A stretch of 64,000 nt of DNA from Tethya wilhelma. Taxonomy: Eukaryota > Porifera > Demospongiae > Tethyida > Tethyidae. This document shows positions 1 to 10,308 of this stretch, piece by piece. The notes beneath the pieces were generated by a model that was not told where the DNA came from, did no database searches, and saw nothing but the letters and a program-made list of their open reading frames with translations. The stretch covers positions 62,001 to 126,000 of the forward strand of contig CAXIPT010000024.1 in the NCBI GenBank assembly GCA_964030475.1, in the 5' to 3' direction. The position numbers were made by a program, and so were the translations under genes. Positions within the stretch are counted from its first letter, which is position 1, and each line of letters opens with the position of its first letter.

Positions 1-830
1 GCTTTCCGCCATTTTTGTTACTTTATTTATTCAAATAAGAGAATGGCAGCATGGCATACATGTGCATCATTTTTTACTACTGGCACGCCCAACCAGCATA
101 ATATTAAATTTTTTTGAGTGTACCTAGTAAAGTCAGAAATATTAATTGATAGTTATACATCAACACAAACAGTACAAAAATTTTGCTTGGTGTAGAGATG
201 CTTGAAAAGCCCAAAACACCAGTCAGGTCAACAATAACTTGTTTTTGTTCTGGTCACTACAATGGTCTGAATGACTCTGAATTCCACTTCACAGCTAACA
301 TGATATCATACGTTTATTTGGAAAAGGACGCATTGTTTACAGATTTCAAGTAGAACAAGAAGTGAAGTTTTGCCAGCCTATTTAGAAGAGTTCTGGCAAG
401 CTTTTCATGATACGAAAGCTAAGTTTTGAGTATTTTGGGATGATCTACCGAAGGGATTTCGAACTCCCAACACACAAGGTGAGTTATTCGCAAGAGTAGA
501 TTAATATAAAATCATTTTTGCAGCTAACTTTCTAAATTCTTATCAAGCAAGCAATTCATCCAGTGAAAACTTGTATAGTAACCTAAAGTTATGTTTGATG
601 TACTTAAGGTCTCATATTTAGGTAGTCTTGGTAGCTGGCTAACTTGATTTGTGCTTTTTTGTATGGCTAATTAAATATTCATTTATTTTGTGTTAATTAA
701 AAATTTGCGGTTATTAATTAGCACAAATAATAAAAAAAATAGGCTGTAGTTTTATTATATCTATAAACTTTTGTTGTTTGTCTGCTAGTTTCCAACATAC
801 TTGCATGTGAAATGCATGCAAATTTCATTG
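1..830. other. AT-rich sequence with no gene recognised
   Basis: I see no convincing open frame, tRNA or repeat boundary here. It is AT-rich and looks like old non-coding or decayed repeat sequence leading into the pogo-like fragment that follows. Confidence 0.4.
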
Positions 831-966
831 GATCAGCTATGGTGGTCAAGCCTTAACTGCCCTGAGAAAGTATTGGCAAAGCGTGGACAAAAATCAGTTT
901 GGGGTATTACGTCAGGTGAAAGGGGGAGAACCCGCACTGTTCTTGTGTGTTGTTCAGCCTCTGGCC
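831..966 (+). pseudogene. pogo/Tigger-like transposase fragment (DDE_1 core)
   Basis: From about 852 the plus strand reads through CPEKVLAKRG, then TSGERG, then VLVCCSASG. This is the con-served stretch of pogo/jerky/CENP-B-type DDE_1 transposases, where a K-P/S-x-x-V-L-A-x-x-G segment precedes TSGERG and a V-x-x-x-x-S-A-x-G strand. The lead-in (SAMVVKP, about 834-851) is in another frame, so at least one indel is present. The fragment stops at the single N at 967, after which no continuation is seen. Transposases of this family cut and paste DNA at TA sites. Only about 45 codons remain, so it is inactive. A pogo-type N-terminal HTH fragment also occurs at 56955-57279, but nothing links the two. 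Confidence 0.5.
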
Positions 967-1104
967 ANCTGACTGTGTGAGTAATAGCAGGTGTTGTGTG
1001 GTTCATCAGTATTCTTATAAAAAATTTCTGTAACTTTCTAATACAGAAAAAGGAAAAAAGTTACACATAAACAGTAAGCAAAATCACATTCTATCCATAC
1101 ATGC

Positions 1105-1607
1105 TTAACTCTTTAGGGCCTGAATTGATTATGCATATATAATTAGAATTTATGAATAATTAATTAACCTTGACATGCTTAAGCCTATGCCACTCTCTCT
1201 TGTAGCTAGTTTAGCTTAGCTATGATTGTACTAAGGCATAGCTATATCAGTTCTATTCTTGGCTAGCTTTTATTAACTTCAAAAGCTTGCAAAAACGGAA
1301 GCGGTCAAACTGTCAAAGTTCGCCAAATGACCTGCATACTTTTGGCTTTTTTTTCTAGCTTGAAGAGCAGGACTGCAAAAGCGCTTGCATGCAGGTATAC
1401 CTTAAGCCCCCTTGCACCTACCTCCATAGCTAGCGTCAAGCTTCCCCTGCAAAGCACTAAGAAAAAAACGTGAGTTTAAACTGACGGTCTCGATCTTGAC
1501 CGCGATTGTGACCTTTGAACTTTGAAGCCTATCTATATCTCTCCGCCTACTAATCAGACCTGACTCTAACTTGGTATTTTAGTAGAGCGCTATCTTACCT
1601 AACTGCA
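1105..1607 (+). mobile_element. piggyBac-type MITE, copy 1 (3' truncated)
   Basis: Starts with TTAACTCTTTAGGGCC, the same terminus as the complete copy at 10461-11090, and follows it closely up to about 1607 (shared block GTATTTTAGTAGAGCGC), then diverges. The TTAA plus CTCTTT start matches piggyBac-like elements, whose target site is TTAA. No coding capacity. Confidence 0.7.
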
Positions 1608-1876
1608 TATAGTGCCACAAGGCCTAAACTTCCAAAACTTCGCATGTGCGTAACTTATAAACTATGCAAAATAGGCCCTAGCAACAATTTAAAAATTTCT
1701 TAGACACTTGAAGACCATTCTTTTAAAAAATAATTGGCAGGTTTTGATGAAGTTGCAGTGGTTGCTATGTATTGACCAATCAAATCTCAAGTTTTGCGTA
1801 GTGCTTTCTAATTAATGCTAACCCCACGTTGCATCACGCTATCGATCGTGTGAAAACGCTTGTTTGTGAGGAGAAA

Positions 1877-3328
1877 ATGACTAGAATAACTAAAAGAAAG
1901 AAGTAGATGCAGCAAGCAAGGGCATCTAAACATATAAAAGTAGGAACAGGGCAAACTTCTGGTGCTTCCTCAGGTAAGAATTATAATTAGCTATGATCCA
2001 ACAACAAAATTATTGTTTCTTGTTCATGTAGCTAGTGTACCTGAATTAAGTAGCAATCCTACTGTGACACATCTCTTGCTACTGCAAACAAACACCTCTC
2101 TTGAGGCTCCTGCACTGTCTCTCACTGTCAATACACCCCTCTCTCTTGATCCTGCCGATACATCGCTCTCTCTTGATCCTACCGACACATCACTCTCTCT
2201 TGATGCAGCCGACACATCGCTCTCTCTTGATCTTACCGACACATCGCTCTCTCTTGATCCTGCTGGCACTCTCCTCTCTGTCGATCCTACCAACACATCG
2301 CTCTCTTTTGATCCTGCTGACACATCATCGCTCTCTCTTGATCCTGCCAACACTCCCCTCTCTGTTGATATCGATCCTGCGTCCTCTTCTCTCCCATCAG
2401 TGTCTGGTACAAGTGAAGCATTAAATTTGGATGATCTCGCTGATAAGTACTCTCAAGATTGGATAAAAGAGTTGTCTCGTTGTGACTTAATGTCATTCTC
2501 CATTATGCTTCATTGTTTGTTAGTCAAGGAGTTGAATTTCCAACTAACTGAAGCTGCAACGATAATTGGCAAGCTATTGGACAGGAGTGATCGCACAATA
2601 AGAGAGTGGAGAGCAACTTTCTTGGCCAACGAAGGATCTTTTCCAGATACCCTGCAAGGCAAATACCAAAGGACAGGAGTGTTGTGGCACAATGAAGAGA
2701 TGAACAAGCAAGCCACAAGGTATGTACGAGAGAATGCGGCTGTCAAAGGCAAACCAAACTTGAAGTTGCACAATTTTACCAAGTGTGTAAATGAGTGTTT
2801 GCTGCCAAACTATGGGCTTGAACCTGGCTACCATCGGAAGATTAGTGTTGAAACAGCTCTAAAATGGCTACCATGAGCTTGGTTTTCAAGTTATCCATGC
2901 CAAAAAAGGGTCCTATGTTGATGGCCACGAGCGGTCTGATGTTGTTGAATACCGTGGAAAGTTCCTTCGCAAAATTGTTGCACCGGGTTTTCTACATGAA
3001 GGGAATGTACCCACACCTGAGGGTAAATCAGCATTGCGAATAGATTTGGAATGTCCAAGTACTGATGTCACTGAAAAAACTATTGTTTTGTTTCACTATG
3101 AGTCTTTCCAGGCTAATGATTTTGAAAAAAACCCAATGGATGATTGCATGCTTGTTCCTAAGAGTAAGGGAGCAGGCATAATGATATCAGACATTATTTG
3201 TGAACAAGATGGATACCTGCAGTTATCAGAGGAAGAATTTGCCGAAGGTGTTAAAAGTAATCCAAATCTCAAGCAACACGCACAAGCTTCCATTGAATAT
3301 GGAGAAAACAAGGATGGATATTGGACAT
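1877..3328 (+). pseudogene. DDE-type DNA transposase, disrupted
   Basis: Two exons can be read. Exon 1 ends at 1973 (TCAG|gtaag), the intron is 58 bp (1974-2031), and exon 2 starts at 2032 in phase. An ATG at 1877 is followed in frame by TAG at 1904 and another ATG at 1907, so the original start was probably 1877 with a CAG-to-TAG change. The N-terminal part holds a nine-residue repeat (T-S-L-S-L-D-P-x-D) and then a helical domain (EAATIIGKLLDRSDRTIREW). At about 2869 a one-base shift moves into the frame with KKGSYVDGHERSDVVEYR and, downstream, LFHYESFQAN, where related transposases usually have H-D-E, so the first catalytic acidic residue seems lost. It ends at the gap at 3329, without the rest of the DDE core. 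I recognise this as a transposase family common in early metazoans; its superfamily (possibly IS630/Tc1-like) is uncertain. Confidence 0.65.
2134..2372 (+). repeat. 27-bp coding minisatellite inside the transposase
   Basis: About nine tandem copies of a 27-bp unit resembling GACACATCGCTCTCTCTTGA plus TCCTACC, encoding a nine-residue period T-S-L-S-L-D-P-x-D. One copy has an extra triplet. The reading frame is kept throughout, so the array expanded while the frame was open. Confidence 0.85.
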
Positions 3329-3329
3329 N

Positions 3330-3408
3330 GTTTGCGTTCTTTTTACGATTTAGCCATTCCTGTGTCTCATTACATTTCCAATGTTTTTTGTACTTGTTTC
3401 AGTCTTAG
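3330..3408 (+). mobile_element. right half of a type-b fold-back MITE
   Basis: The sequence from GTTTGCGTTCTTTTTACG to AATGTTTTTTGTACTTGT is one arm of the fold-back family seen complete at 49362-49645 and 52187-52430. The left arm is missing exactly where the N stands, as expected if the hairpin collapsed in assembly. It interrupts the transposase reading frame. Confidence 0.7.
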
Positions 3409-3836
3409 TTTCCAACGCTTCAGTCTTATAGATTTACTGACTTGATTCTGCTGAGATAAGAGTTAGTGAGGATGACTGGCTTAGCAGAATACAGTCTGCT
3501 CAGGACATGTACATTCAAGCGCAATGCTACGTACAGTAGTACGTAGCGTATCCAATAAGTTATAGCTAGCGCTAATAGTTTTAACTACGTAGAATAAGTG
3601 GGAGGAGCAACCGAAAGAGGATGTAACAGGTGTGCGTTAACAAGAGATTTAAAGTGTTTAGTTTAAGTTTAGTTTCTAGTTTACACAGCACAAAAGAGCA
3701 GGATCCAAGCAAAGTAAGATCTTTTGCTTTTAAGAAGCTTAATCTTCCAAAATTGGTACAGCCATGGCCGTAACTACTGCACCTACGCCGCCGGCCCTGA
3801 TATTATGAACAATTATTCGAAAAATATAGAACAACC
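3409..3836. other. non-coding, nothing recognised
   Basis: No convincing gene or repeat boundary. It contains short local palindromes around GTACGTAGC near 3525-3545. Confidence 0.4.
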
Positions 3837-4084
3837 AAGTACAAAAAACATTAGAAATGTAATGCAAACATAGGAATGGCCAAATTGTAAAATAGTGAGC
3901 AAACAAGATAGGAATAGTTGTGAGATTGAGCCGGTGTCTACAATGTCATAGAGATATGAACAAAGGTGACACAGTGAAATGAACTCGCTCAATCTCACAA
4001 CCATTCCTATCTTGTTCGCTCCCTTTTTTACAATTTGGCCATTCCTATGTTTGTGTTACATTTCTAATGTTTTTTGTACTTGTA
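3837..4084. mobile_element. complete fold-back MITE (type a)
   Basis: Left arm starts CAAGTACAAAAAACATTAG and the right arm ends CTAATGTTTTTTGTACTTG; the arms (about 110 bp each, including AGGAATGGCCAAAT and its complement) are close inverted repeats around a ~50-bp loop. No coding capacity. Other type-a copies are at 5040-5220 (half) and 54196-54484. Confidence 0.85.
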
Positions 4085-4496
4085 GTACAGTGCTCTGGTG
4101 ATAGAGGCTGTACAGTAAGATCAATGAAGTATACCTTATTACAGCGAAAAAAAACAGAAGGGGATGATCTGTGCCCAGCGATCTGAGATAGTGAAAGGTA
4201 GTGCCAGAGGGAGAGCATACATTACGTTGTAGCCCAAAGGTAGTGCCAGAGGGCATTCATTACCTTATTGGGCATAAGGGATATGGGGCAATTATGGAAA
4301 ACTTAAACCCAGACGTCATTTCCTCCACTTCTATGGCTTCAAAATGTTTCAAATTTGGTGTGCCGAATCTTAAACTATCCTGTCAGCATATCCTAAAGCT
4401 TTAGAACTCTCCATTATAATACACACATTTAGCTCAACACAATACAATACTAATCCAAATAGGGTGTTATGGTACAAAATTGGGTATTATGGAACA
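4085..4496. other. non-coding spacer with a small direct duplication
   Basis: GTAGTGCCAGAGGG occurs twice (about 4199 and 4241) followed by similar sequence, a local duplication. No gene is visible. Confidence 0.4.
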
Positions 4497-5033
4497 TTAA
4501 CTCTCTAGGGCCTGAATTGATTATGCATATTTAATAAGAATTTATGAGTAATTAATTAACCTTGGATTTTGTACTTTTTTGTTCTTGCTTAAGCCTATGC
4601 CACTCTCTCTTATAGGTAGTTCAGCTTAGCTATGATTGGACTAAGCCATAACTATATCAGTTCTATTCTTGGCTTGCTTTTATTAACTTCAAAAGCTTGC
4701 AAAAATGGAAGCGGTCAAAGTTCGCCAAATGACCTGCATACTTTTGGCTTTTTTTCTAGCTTGAAGAGCAGGACTGCAAAAGCGCTTGCATGCAGGTATA
4801 GCTTAAGCCCCCTGCACCTCCATAGCCAGCGTCAAGCTTACCCTGCAAAGCACTAAGAAACGTGAGTTTAAACCGACGGTCTCGATCTTTATTGCGATTG
4901 CGACCTTTGAACTTTGAAGCCTATATCTCTCTGCCTACTAATCATTCCTGACTCTAACTTTGTATTTTAGTAGAGCGCTATCTTACCAAACTGCATAGCA
5001 AGTCTAAAGCCAATAGCTCAAACGCTATCCCTA
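4497..5033 (+). mobile_element. piggyBac-type MITE, copy 2 (3' truncated)
   Basis: Starts TTAACTCTCTAGGGCC (one mismatch from the complete copy) and aligns along its length, including the block with CTTGAAGAGCAG and GTATTTTAGTAGAGCGC. It breaks off near 5033, just before a fold-back MITE arm, so the right terminus is lost. Confidence 0.75.
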
Positions 5034-5039
5034 TAAAAT

Positions 5040-5220
5040 AACAAGTAGAAAAAACATTAGAAATGTAATGAGAACATAGGAATGGCCAAATCGTAAAAAG
5101 TAAGCAAACAAGATAGGAATGGTGGTGAAGAGTTCATTTTGTGTGTCTCAGTTATGTTCATATCCCTAGCTCAATGACATCGTGGACACAGGAATGAACT
5201 CTTCTCTCAATCTGACCACC
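5040..5220. mobile_element. fold-back MITE type a, left part only
   Basis: Begins AAGTAGAAAAAACATTAGAA and runs through AGGAATGGCCAAAT, as in the complete copy at 3837-4084. It stops at the N at 5221; the complementary arm is absent, consistent with assembly collapse of the hairpin. Confidence 0.7.
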
Positions 5221-5221
5221 N

Positions 5222-5772
5222 GTAAATAGAAGCGTTATAATCTTGCCTGCTGTCCCTCGTCTTACCTTCGGTGTGTGTGTGTGAGAAAGAGAAGAGGGAT
5301 AGAAAGTGTGAGTGTGTGCGTATGTAAATACAAGCATTATAATTTTACCTGCTGTCTGTTGTCTTTCTGTGTGTGTGTGTGTGTGTGTGTGAAGAGAGAG
5401 GGTGCGAGTGTGTGCATGAGTAAATATAAGCATTATAATCTTACCTGCTGTCTCTAGTCTTTCTGTCTGCATTTGTGTGTGTGTGTGTGTGTGCATGTGC
5501 AGATACAAGCATTATAATCTTACCTGCTGTCTCTAGTCTTTCTGTCTGCATCTGTGTGTGTGTGTGTGTGTGTGTGAAGAGAGGTGTGAGTGTAAATACA
5601 AGCATTATAATCTTACCTGCTGTCTCTAGTCTTTATCTCTGCATCTGTGTGTGTGTGTGTATGTGTATGAAGAGAGAGGGTGTGAGTGTGTGTGTGTGTG
5701 TGTGTGAAGAGAGAGGGTGTGAGTGTGTGCATGTGTAAATACAAGCATTATAATCTTACCTGCTGTCTCTAG

Positions 5773-5832
<60 letters not shown>
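5222..5832 (+). repeat. composite satellite: ~45-bp core plus (GT)n
   Basis: Six copies of a core resembling AAATACAAGCATTATAATCT followed by TACCTGCTGTCTCTAGTCTTTC start near 5223, 5325, 5421, 5501, 5596 and 5736. They are separated by GT runs and GAAGAGAGAGGGTGTGAG blocks. The array ends in about 50 bp of pure GT (5781-5832). All open frames here come from the repeat. Confidence 0.85.
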
Positions 5833-5835
<3 letters not shown>

Positions 5836-6069
5836 ACATACTTCTTTTTGTCTTGCTTTTTCTATTTCCTATCTTTTCTCTCCTGTGCATGTCTGTATGT
5901 GCATGTGTGTATGAGAAATAACATATTAGTACAGTTGTATATGTTGCTATGGAAAAGAATGCAATATATATGTGCAGTAATTGCATATTTTTCCCTAGTA
6001 ACAGAATACAACAGTAACATAGTGTACCAAAGTACACTACTACATTAAAATGTAACACACATACACTGA

Positions 6070-6696
6070 ACAAACCAACTCAGAGGTGAACACAAAACAG
6101 TTCAGAAGGGGATGCTGTCTGTTAGCGTCTGGAAGGACAGGAACATCGTCAAAGTCATGTCCACTGCAACAGATCCCACCGAGGAGGCTTCTGTGATGAG
6201 ACGACAACGAGATGGTACAAAAATCCCTGTCTCTTGCCCAGTTAGCATCAAGAGGTACAACTTGAAGATGGGTGCTGTTGACTGGGGAGATCAGTTGCGT
6301 GGATACTACCGGTGCCGCACGAAGTTCAGAAAATTCTATATGTACATCTTTAGTTTTCTCTTTGATGTGGTGGTAACCAACTGCTTCGTGCTCCACAAAC
6401 GCTTCTTGCCTTCTCCTTCCTACAAAACCATCTTGGAATTCCGTTACCACTTGGCAAAAGAGCTCATGAGTAACTACTACTCTCGACGGATTGCTGGTAG
6501 ATACTCTCATCCAGTAAGACAGCTGCCACTGGTACACTACCCCCTTGTTGCTGAGGGTAAAAAACGAGGCAAGTGTTGGTACTGTCTCACTGTGCACAAG
6601 AAGCGCAGGGACACCAGGTGGTTTTGCAAAGAGTGCAAACACTGGTTGTGCCACCTTGGGCAACCTACAGACTGCTTCATTGCTGCTCATTCATAG
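6070..6696 (+). pseudogene. piggyBac (PGBD) transposase, 3' part
   Basis: The frame is open from 6070 (after TGA at 6067) to TAG at 6696, about 208 codons, so it should be read from upstream of the first ATG at 6112. It shows VWKDRNIVKVMST and the family signature VDWGDQLRGYYRCRTK, followed by the predicted transmembrane-like but buried strand FLFDVVVTNCFVLH. It ends with a cysteine-rich C-terminal finger (CWYC, then WFCKEC, then WLCH). piggyBac transposases excise and insert elements at TTAA. The N-terminal two thirds, including most of the DDD catalytic core, are missing, so this copy is dead. Three TTAA-bounded MITEs (1105, 4497, 10461) lie nearby, and elements of this kind are the natural source of their mobilising enzyme. 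Identification of the family is secure; the exact lineage is not. Confidence 0.85.
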
Positions 6697-7009
6697 TTAC
6701 ATGTACATAGAACAGAGAAGAAAACTACAGACTACAATAATATTGTACAGTAATTCTAAAATTGTGTTACACACACTATGTATATACTGTCAACTCAAAA
6801 CATGGCTTTGGTCTTCTCGAAAATAGCAGTTTGAAGTCTGCACTCAGTATATCATTCAGCAAAATAGATACTACACTCACATCTTTCAAACAAACTCAAC
6901 TTCCTAGAGAAATACGATAGACGTACTGTTCGTCAATTTTTTTAGTTAGATTTGTATGGCAGGACCGTCTAGAAAATACTTATGAGCTATTTTATAAGAC
7001 AAAAAGCTT
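6697..7009. other. non-coding, nothing recognised
   Basis: AT-rich sequence downstream of the PGBD remnant with no gene, repeat border or terminal inverted repeat that I can support. Confidence 0.4.
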
Positions 7010-8040
7010 ACCTTTGGTCTCCTCCACAGCTTCTGGAATCAGCATGGTCTGTGGTGTGATATTTGGTCCTGGATTCTTGTACAAACTTCTAACCATAATG
7101 GTTTCTTGTCTTCCTACAGAGACAAGATCACCTGTAAAAATTGAAAATTTATACTAGCTGACATTATGTTATATAGTCTGTCCCGTTTCTAGGAGAAACT
7201 TTACACAAAACTAACTTTGTACTGTGAAAAAGAGATGCTGAACATTCATGCAAATGCTTTTAGAGGGTTTATACAACCCTTCAAGGCTGGTTATACAGAC
7301 AATCAGCATAGTTTTGCACTAGAAATTAGCTCTAAACTATATTTTAGGTAGTTTTTACGGTGTAAAACTTACATGTTGCTGCTTTCTCCAAAGTTGTAGC
7401 AAGGTCTACGCTGTATATTTTTGTTCTTGATCCTTTTTAGAAGGCTATCACAAGCTCCTAACCACGAGGCTTTTTTGTCTTCCTAAATTGACAAGACCAC
7501 GTGTAAAATTCAAATTTATACTAGCTGACATACTCTTAGTCTAGCTTGTTTCTCGCGCTAGGAGAAACTTTCTACACATAACTAACTGTTGTACTGTGAA
7601 GTAGACATGCTGGACATTCATGCAAACGCTTTTAGAGGGTTTATACAACCCATCAAGGCTGGTTATACAGACCATCAGCATAATTTTACGCTAAGAATTA
7701 GCTATACACTATACTGACATTCATTTCAGGTAGTTTTTATGGTGTAAAACTTACTTGTTGCTTTCTCCAAAGCTGTAGCAAGGTCCACGCTGTGTATTTG
7801 TGTTCTTGATCCTTCTCAGAAAGCGATTACAAGCTCCTAGCCACGAGGCTTTCTTGTCTTCTAAAATTGACAAGACTACGTGTAAAATTCAAATTTATAC
7901 TAGCTGACATACTGTTACTCTAGCTCGTTTTTTGCGCTAGGAGAAACTTTCTACACAAAACTGACAACAGAATCGTAAAGTACACATGCCAATTGCACTT
8001 GAAAATGCTTGAAAAACCTTCGAAAGGTAAACTAGAAAAA
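7010..8040 (-). repeat. tandem triplication of an exon-like ~370-bp unit
   Basis: Three units start near 7010, 7371 and 7752 (periods about 361 and 381). Each holds, on the minus strand, an exon-like core of about 110 bp preceded by an AG and followed by gtaag or taag, plus a shared intron-like part (GAGAAACTTT, then GGGTTTATACAACCC). In the third unit the minus strand is fully open from VLSILEDKKASWLGAC to CYSFGESNK; the second has one stop (TAG) in the same frame, and the first (EDKKPLWLEVC) has a TGA. This is what a tandemly duplicated exon would look like after decay. I do not recognise the protein. Confidence 0.55.
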
Positions 8041-8084
8041 AATATGATCCATCGCTTTATTGCTTATGTACAATAATGACTAAC

Positions 8085-8233
8085 CTCTGAGAAATACGCT
8101 CAGCCATCCTTTTGTTGTTCCGTTTCAAAGTGTCAAAACTTGAGATCGAGATAGCATCGGCAATGCTGATCACCTTGGGAACAACTTGCCCATAGCAAAG
8201 TTCTTCTCGCTTCGAGCTATGGGGACTTTTTTG
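8085..8233 (-). CDS. possible exon of unknown minus-strand gene
   Basis: The minus strand is open for about 49 codons, including ELCYGQVVPKVISIADA and TLKRNNKRMAERISQR, and ends in a good donor (CAGAG|gttagt at 8085/8084). It lies directly upstream, on the same strand, of the triplicated exon-like units at 7010-8040. The phase it offers (2) does not join cleanly to the open frame of the nearest unit, so the gene model is unresolved. No start codon is visible and no family is recognised. It could be a fragment of a host gene or of a transposon. Confidence 0.4.
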
Positions 8234-8319
8234 TCACACGCTCGATTTATTAATGATTATTTAATTTCATTACCGCGTGACGTAGGAAATTAAATTCCGC
8301 AGGTAATCGGTTAATGGTA

Positions 8320-10171
8320 GAGATAAAGAACTTAGTTTTTTAGAGTGACTATAAGCTTAGAAAATTTTCCAAGACCGAAAAGTACACTTTTCACAAAAAC
8401 GTTTATTTTGTCTTGAAAACACTTTTCAGCACAAAAGAAACACTCTTGAGAAACTACTTTTTTCAACACATAGTATATTTTCTTGTTGAAAAAAATATTG
8501 TTGGAAAAAACAAAGTATTCTAATGGTAGAAATAAAGAAATTGGTTTTTTTCAGTAACTATGGACTTATAAAATTTTCTAAGACCAAAAAGTACACTTTT
8601 CACAAAAAAAGTTTATTTTCTCTTAAAAACACTTTTGAGCACAAAAGAAATACTTTTGTGAAACTTTACTTTTTTCCACACATGGAACATTTTCTTGGTA
8701 TTAAAAAAACTGTGAAAAACAAAGTATTCTAATGATAGAGATAAAGAACTTCGTTTTTTTGAGTGACTAAGGACTTAGAAAATTTTCTAAGACCAAAAAG
8801 TACTCTTTTCACAAAAACCATTTATTAAACACTTTTCAAACACTTTTGTGAAACTTTACTTTTTTCAACAAATGGAGCATTCTCTTGGAGTAAAAAACAT
8901 CGTGAAAAACAAAGTTTTTAATGGTAGAGATAAAGAACTTAGTTTTTTTGAGTGACTACATACTTAAAAAATTTTCTAAGAGCGAAAAATTCACTTTTCA
9001 CAACAAACGTTTATTTTGTCTTGAAAACACTTTTCAGCACGAAAGAAACACTTTTGTGAAATTTTCCTTTTTTCAACTTTCTCTTAGTGTAGAAAACATT
9101 ATTAGTGAAAAACAAAGTTTTCTAATGTAAGAGATAAATAATTTGAGTGACTATGGACTTAGAGAAAATATTTTAAGACCAAAAAGTACACTTTTCACTA
9201 AAAACGTATATTTTGTCTTGAAAACACTTTTCAGCACAAAACAAACACTTTTGTGAAACTTTACTTTTGGAATAAAAAAACACTGTTTGTGAAAAACAAA
9301 GAATTCTGATGATAGAGATAAAGAACTTAGTTGTTTTGACTGACTATGGACTTAGAAAATTTTCTAAGAGCGAAAAATTTACTTTTCACAAAAAAATTTT
9401 TAATTTTTTTTTGAAAACAGTTTTAAACACAAAAGAAACACTTTTGTGAAACTTTCCTATTTTCAACACATGGAGCACTTTTTTGGTGTAAAATACATTG
9501 TTTGTGAAGAACAAAGTATTCTAATGGTGGAGATAATAAAATTAGTGTTTTTGAGTGACTACTGAGTTAGAAAATTTTCTAAGACCAAAAAATTCACTTT
9601 TCACAAAAAAAGTTTATTTTGTCTTCAAAACACTTTTTAGCACAGAAGAAACACTATTGTGAAATTTTACTTTTTTCAACACATGGAGCAATCTTTTGGA
9701 GTAAAAAACATTGTTTGTGAAAAATAAAGTTTTTAATTGTAGAGATAAAGAACTTAGTTTTGTTGAGTGACTACATACTTAGAAAATTTTCTAAGAGCGA
9801 AAAATTCACTTTTGACAAAAAACGTTTATTTTGTTTTGAAAACTCTTTTCAGCACAAAAAAAACACTTTTGTGAAATTTTACTTTTTTCAACACATGGAA
9901 CATTCTCTTGATATAAAAACAATACCGTTTGTGAAAAAAAATTATTCTAATGATAGAGATAAAGAACTAAGTTTTTTTGAGTGACAATGGACTTAGAAAA
10001 TTTTCTAAGACCAAAAAGTACACTTTTCACAAAAAACGTTTATTTAGTCTTGAAAACACTTCAGCACGAAAGAAACACTTTTGTAAAATTTTACTTTTTT
10101 CAACACATGGAGCATTCTGTTGGAGTAAAAAACATTGTGAAAAAAAAGTTTTTAATGGTAGAGATAAAGAA
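8320..10171 (+). repeat. ~200-bp satellite, block 1 (about nine monomers)
   Basis: Tandem monomers of about 190-215 bp share GTAGAGATAAAGAACTTAG, GAGTGACTA, AAAACACTTTTCAGCAC and TTTTTTCAACACATGGA. Two types are mixed: GACTATGGACTTAG with CCAAAAAGTACAC, and GACTACATACTTAG with GCGAAAAATTCAC. Within each monomer CTTTTCACAAAA and TTTTGTGAAA are inverted, so each can form a hairpin. Further blocks lie at 17801-19255, 21838-22396, 24090-24896 and 26150-26665. The ~69-codon open frames here follow the monomer length and are not credible genes. Confidence 0.9.
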
Positions 10172-10221
10172 CTTACATGCGGTTAGGGACAGGAACGTTG
10201 CCATGTTGAACTTTGACCTTT
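10172..10221 (+). mobile_element. 50-bp right terminus of a satellite-bearing element
   Basis: Immediately after the satellite block comes CTTACATGCGGTTAGGGACA and a further 30 bp ending in GAACTTTGACCTTT. Its reverse complement (49 of 50 identical) is at 17751-17800, just before satellite block 2. This is the behaviour of terminal inverted repeats of an element whose interior is the satellite. Confidence 0.7.
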
Positions 10222-10308
10222 TATCTCATGTTCTCTATTTATACGAATTGTAATATCATAATAATATTGTAAACAAACAAAAGCTTTGAGCATCAGCCGG
10301 CTTCGAGT

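Noticed and set aside
5158..6073. Frames rich in Val-Cys or His-Thr
   Set aside because: Pure products of the (GT)n/(AC)n runs.
8523..10253. Series of 60-90 codon open frames in the satellite
   Set aside because: They recur with the ~207-bp monomer and follow its AT-rich sequence; no start context, domain or codon bias supports a gene.
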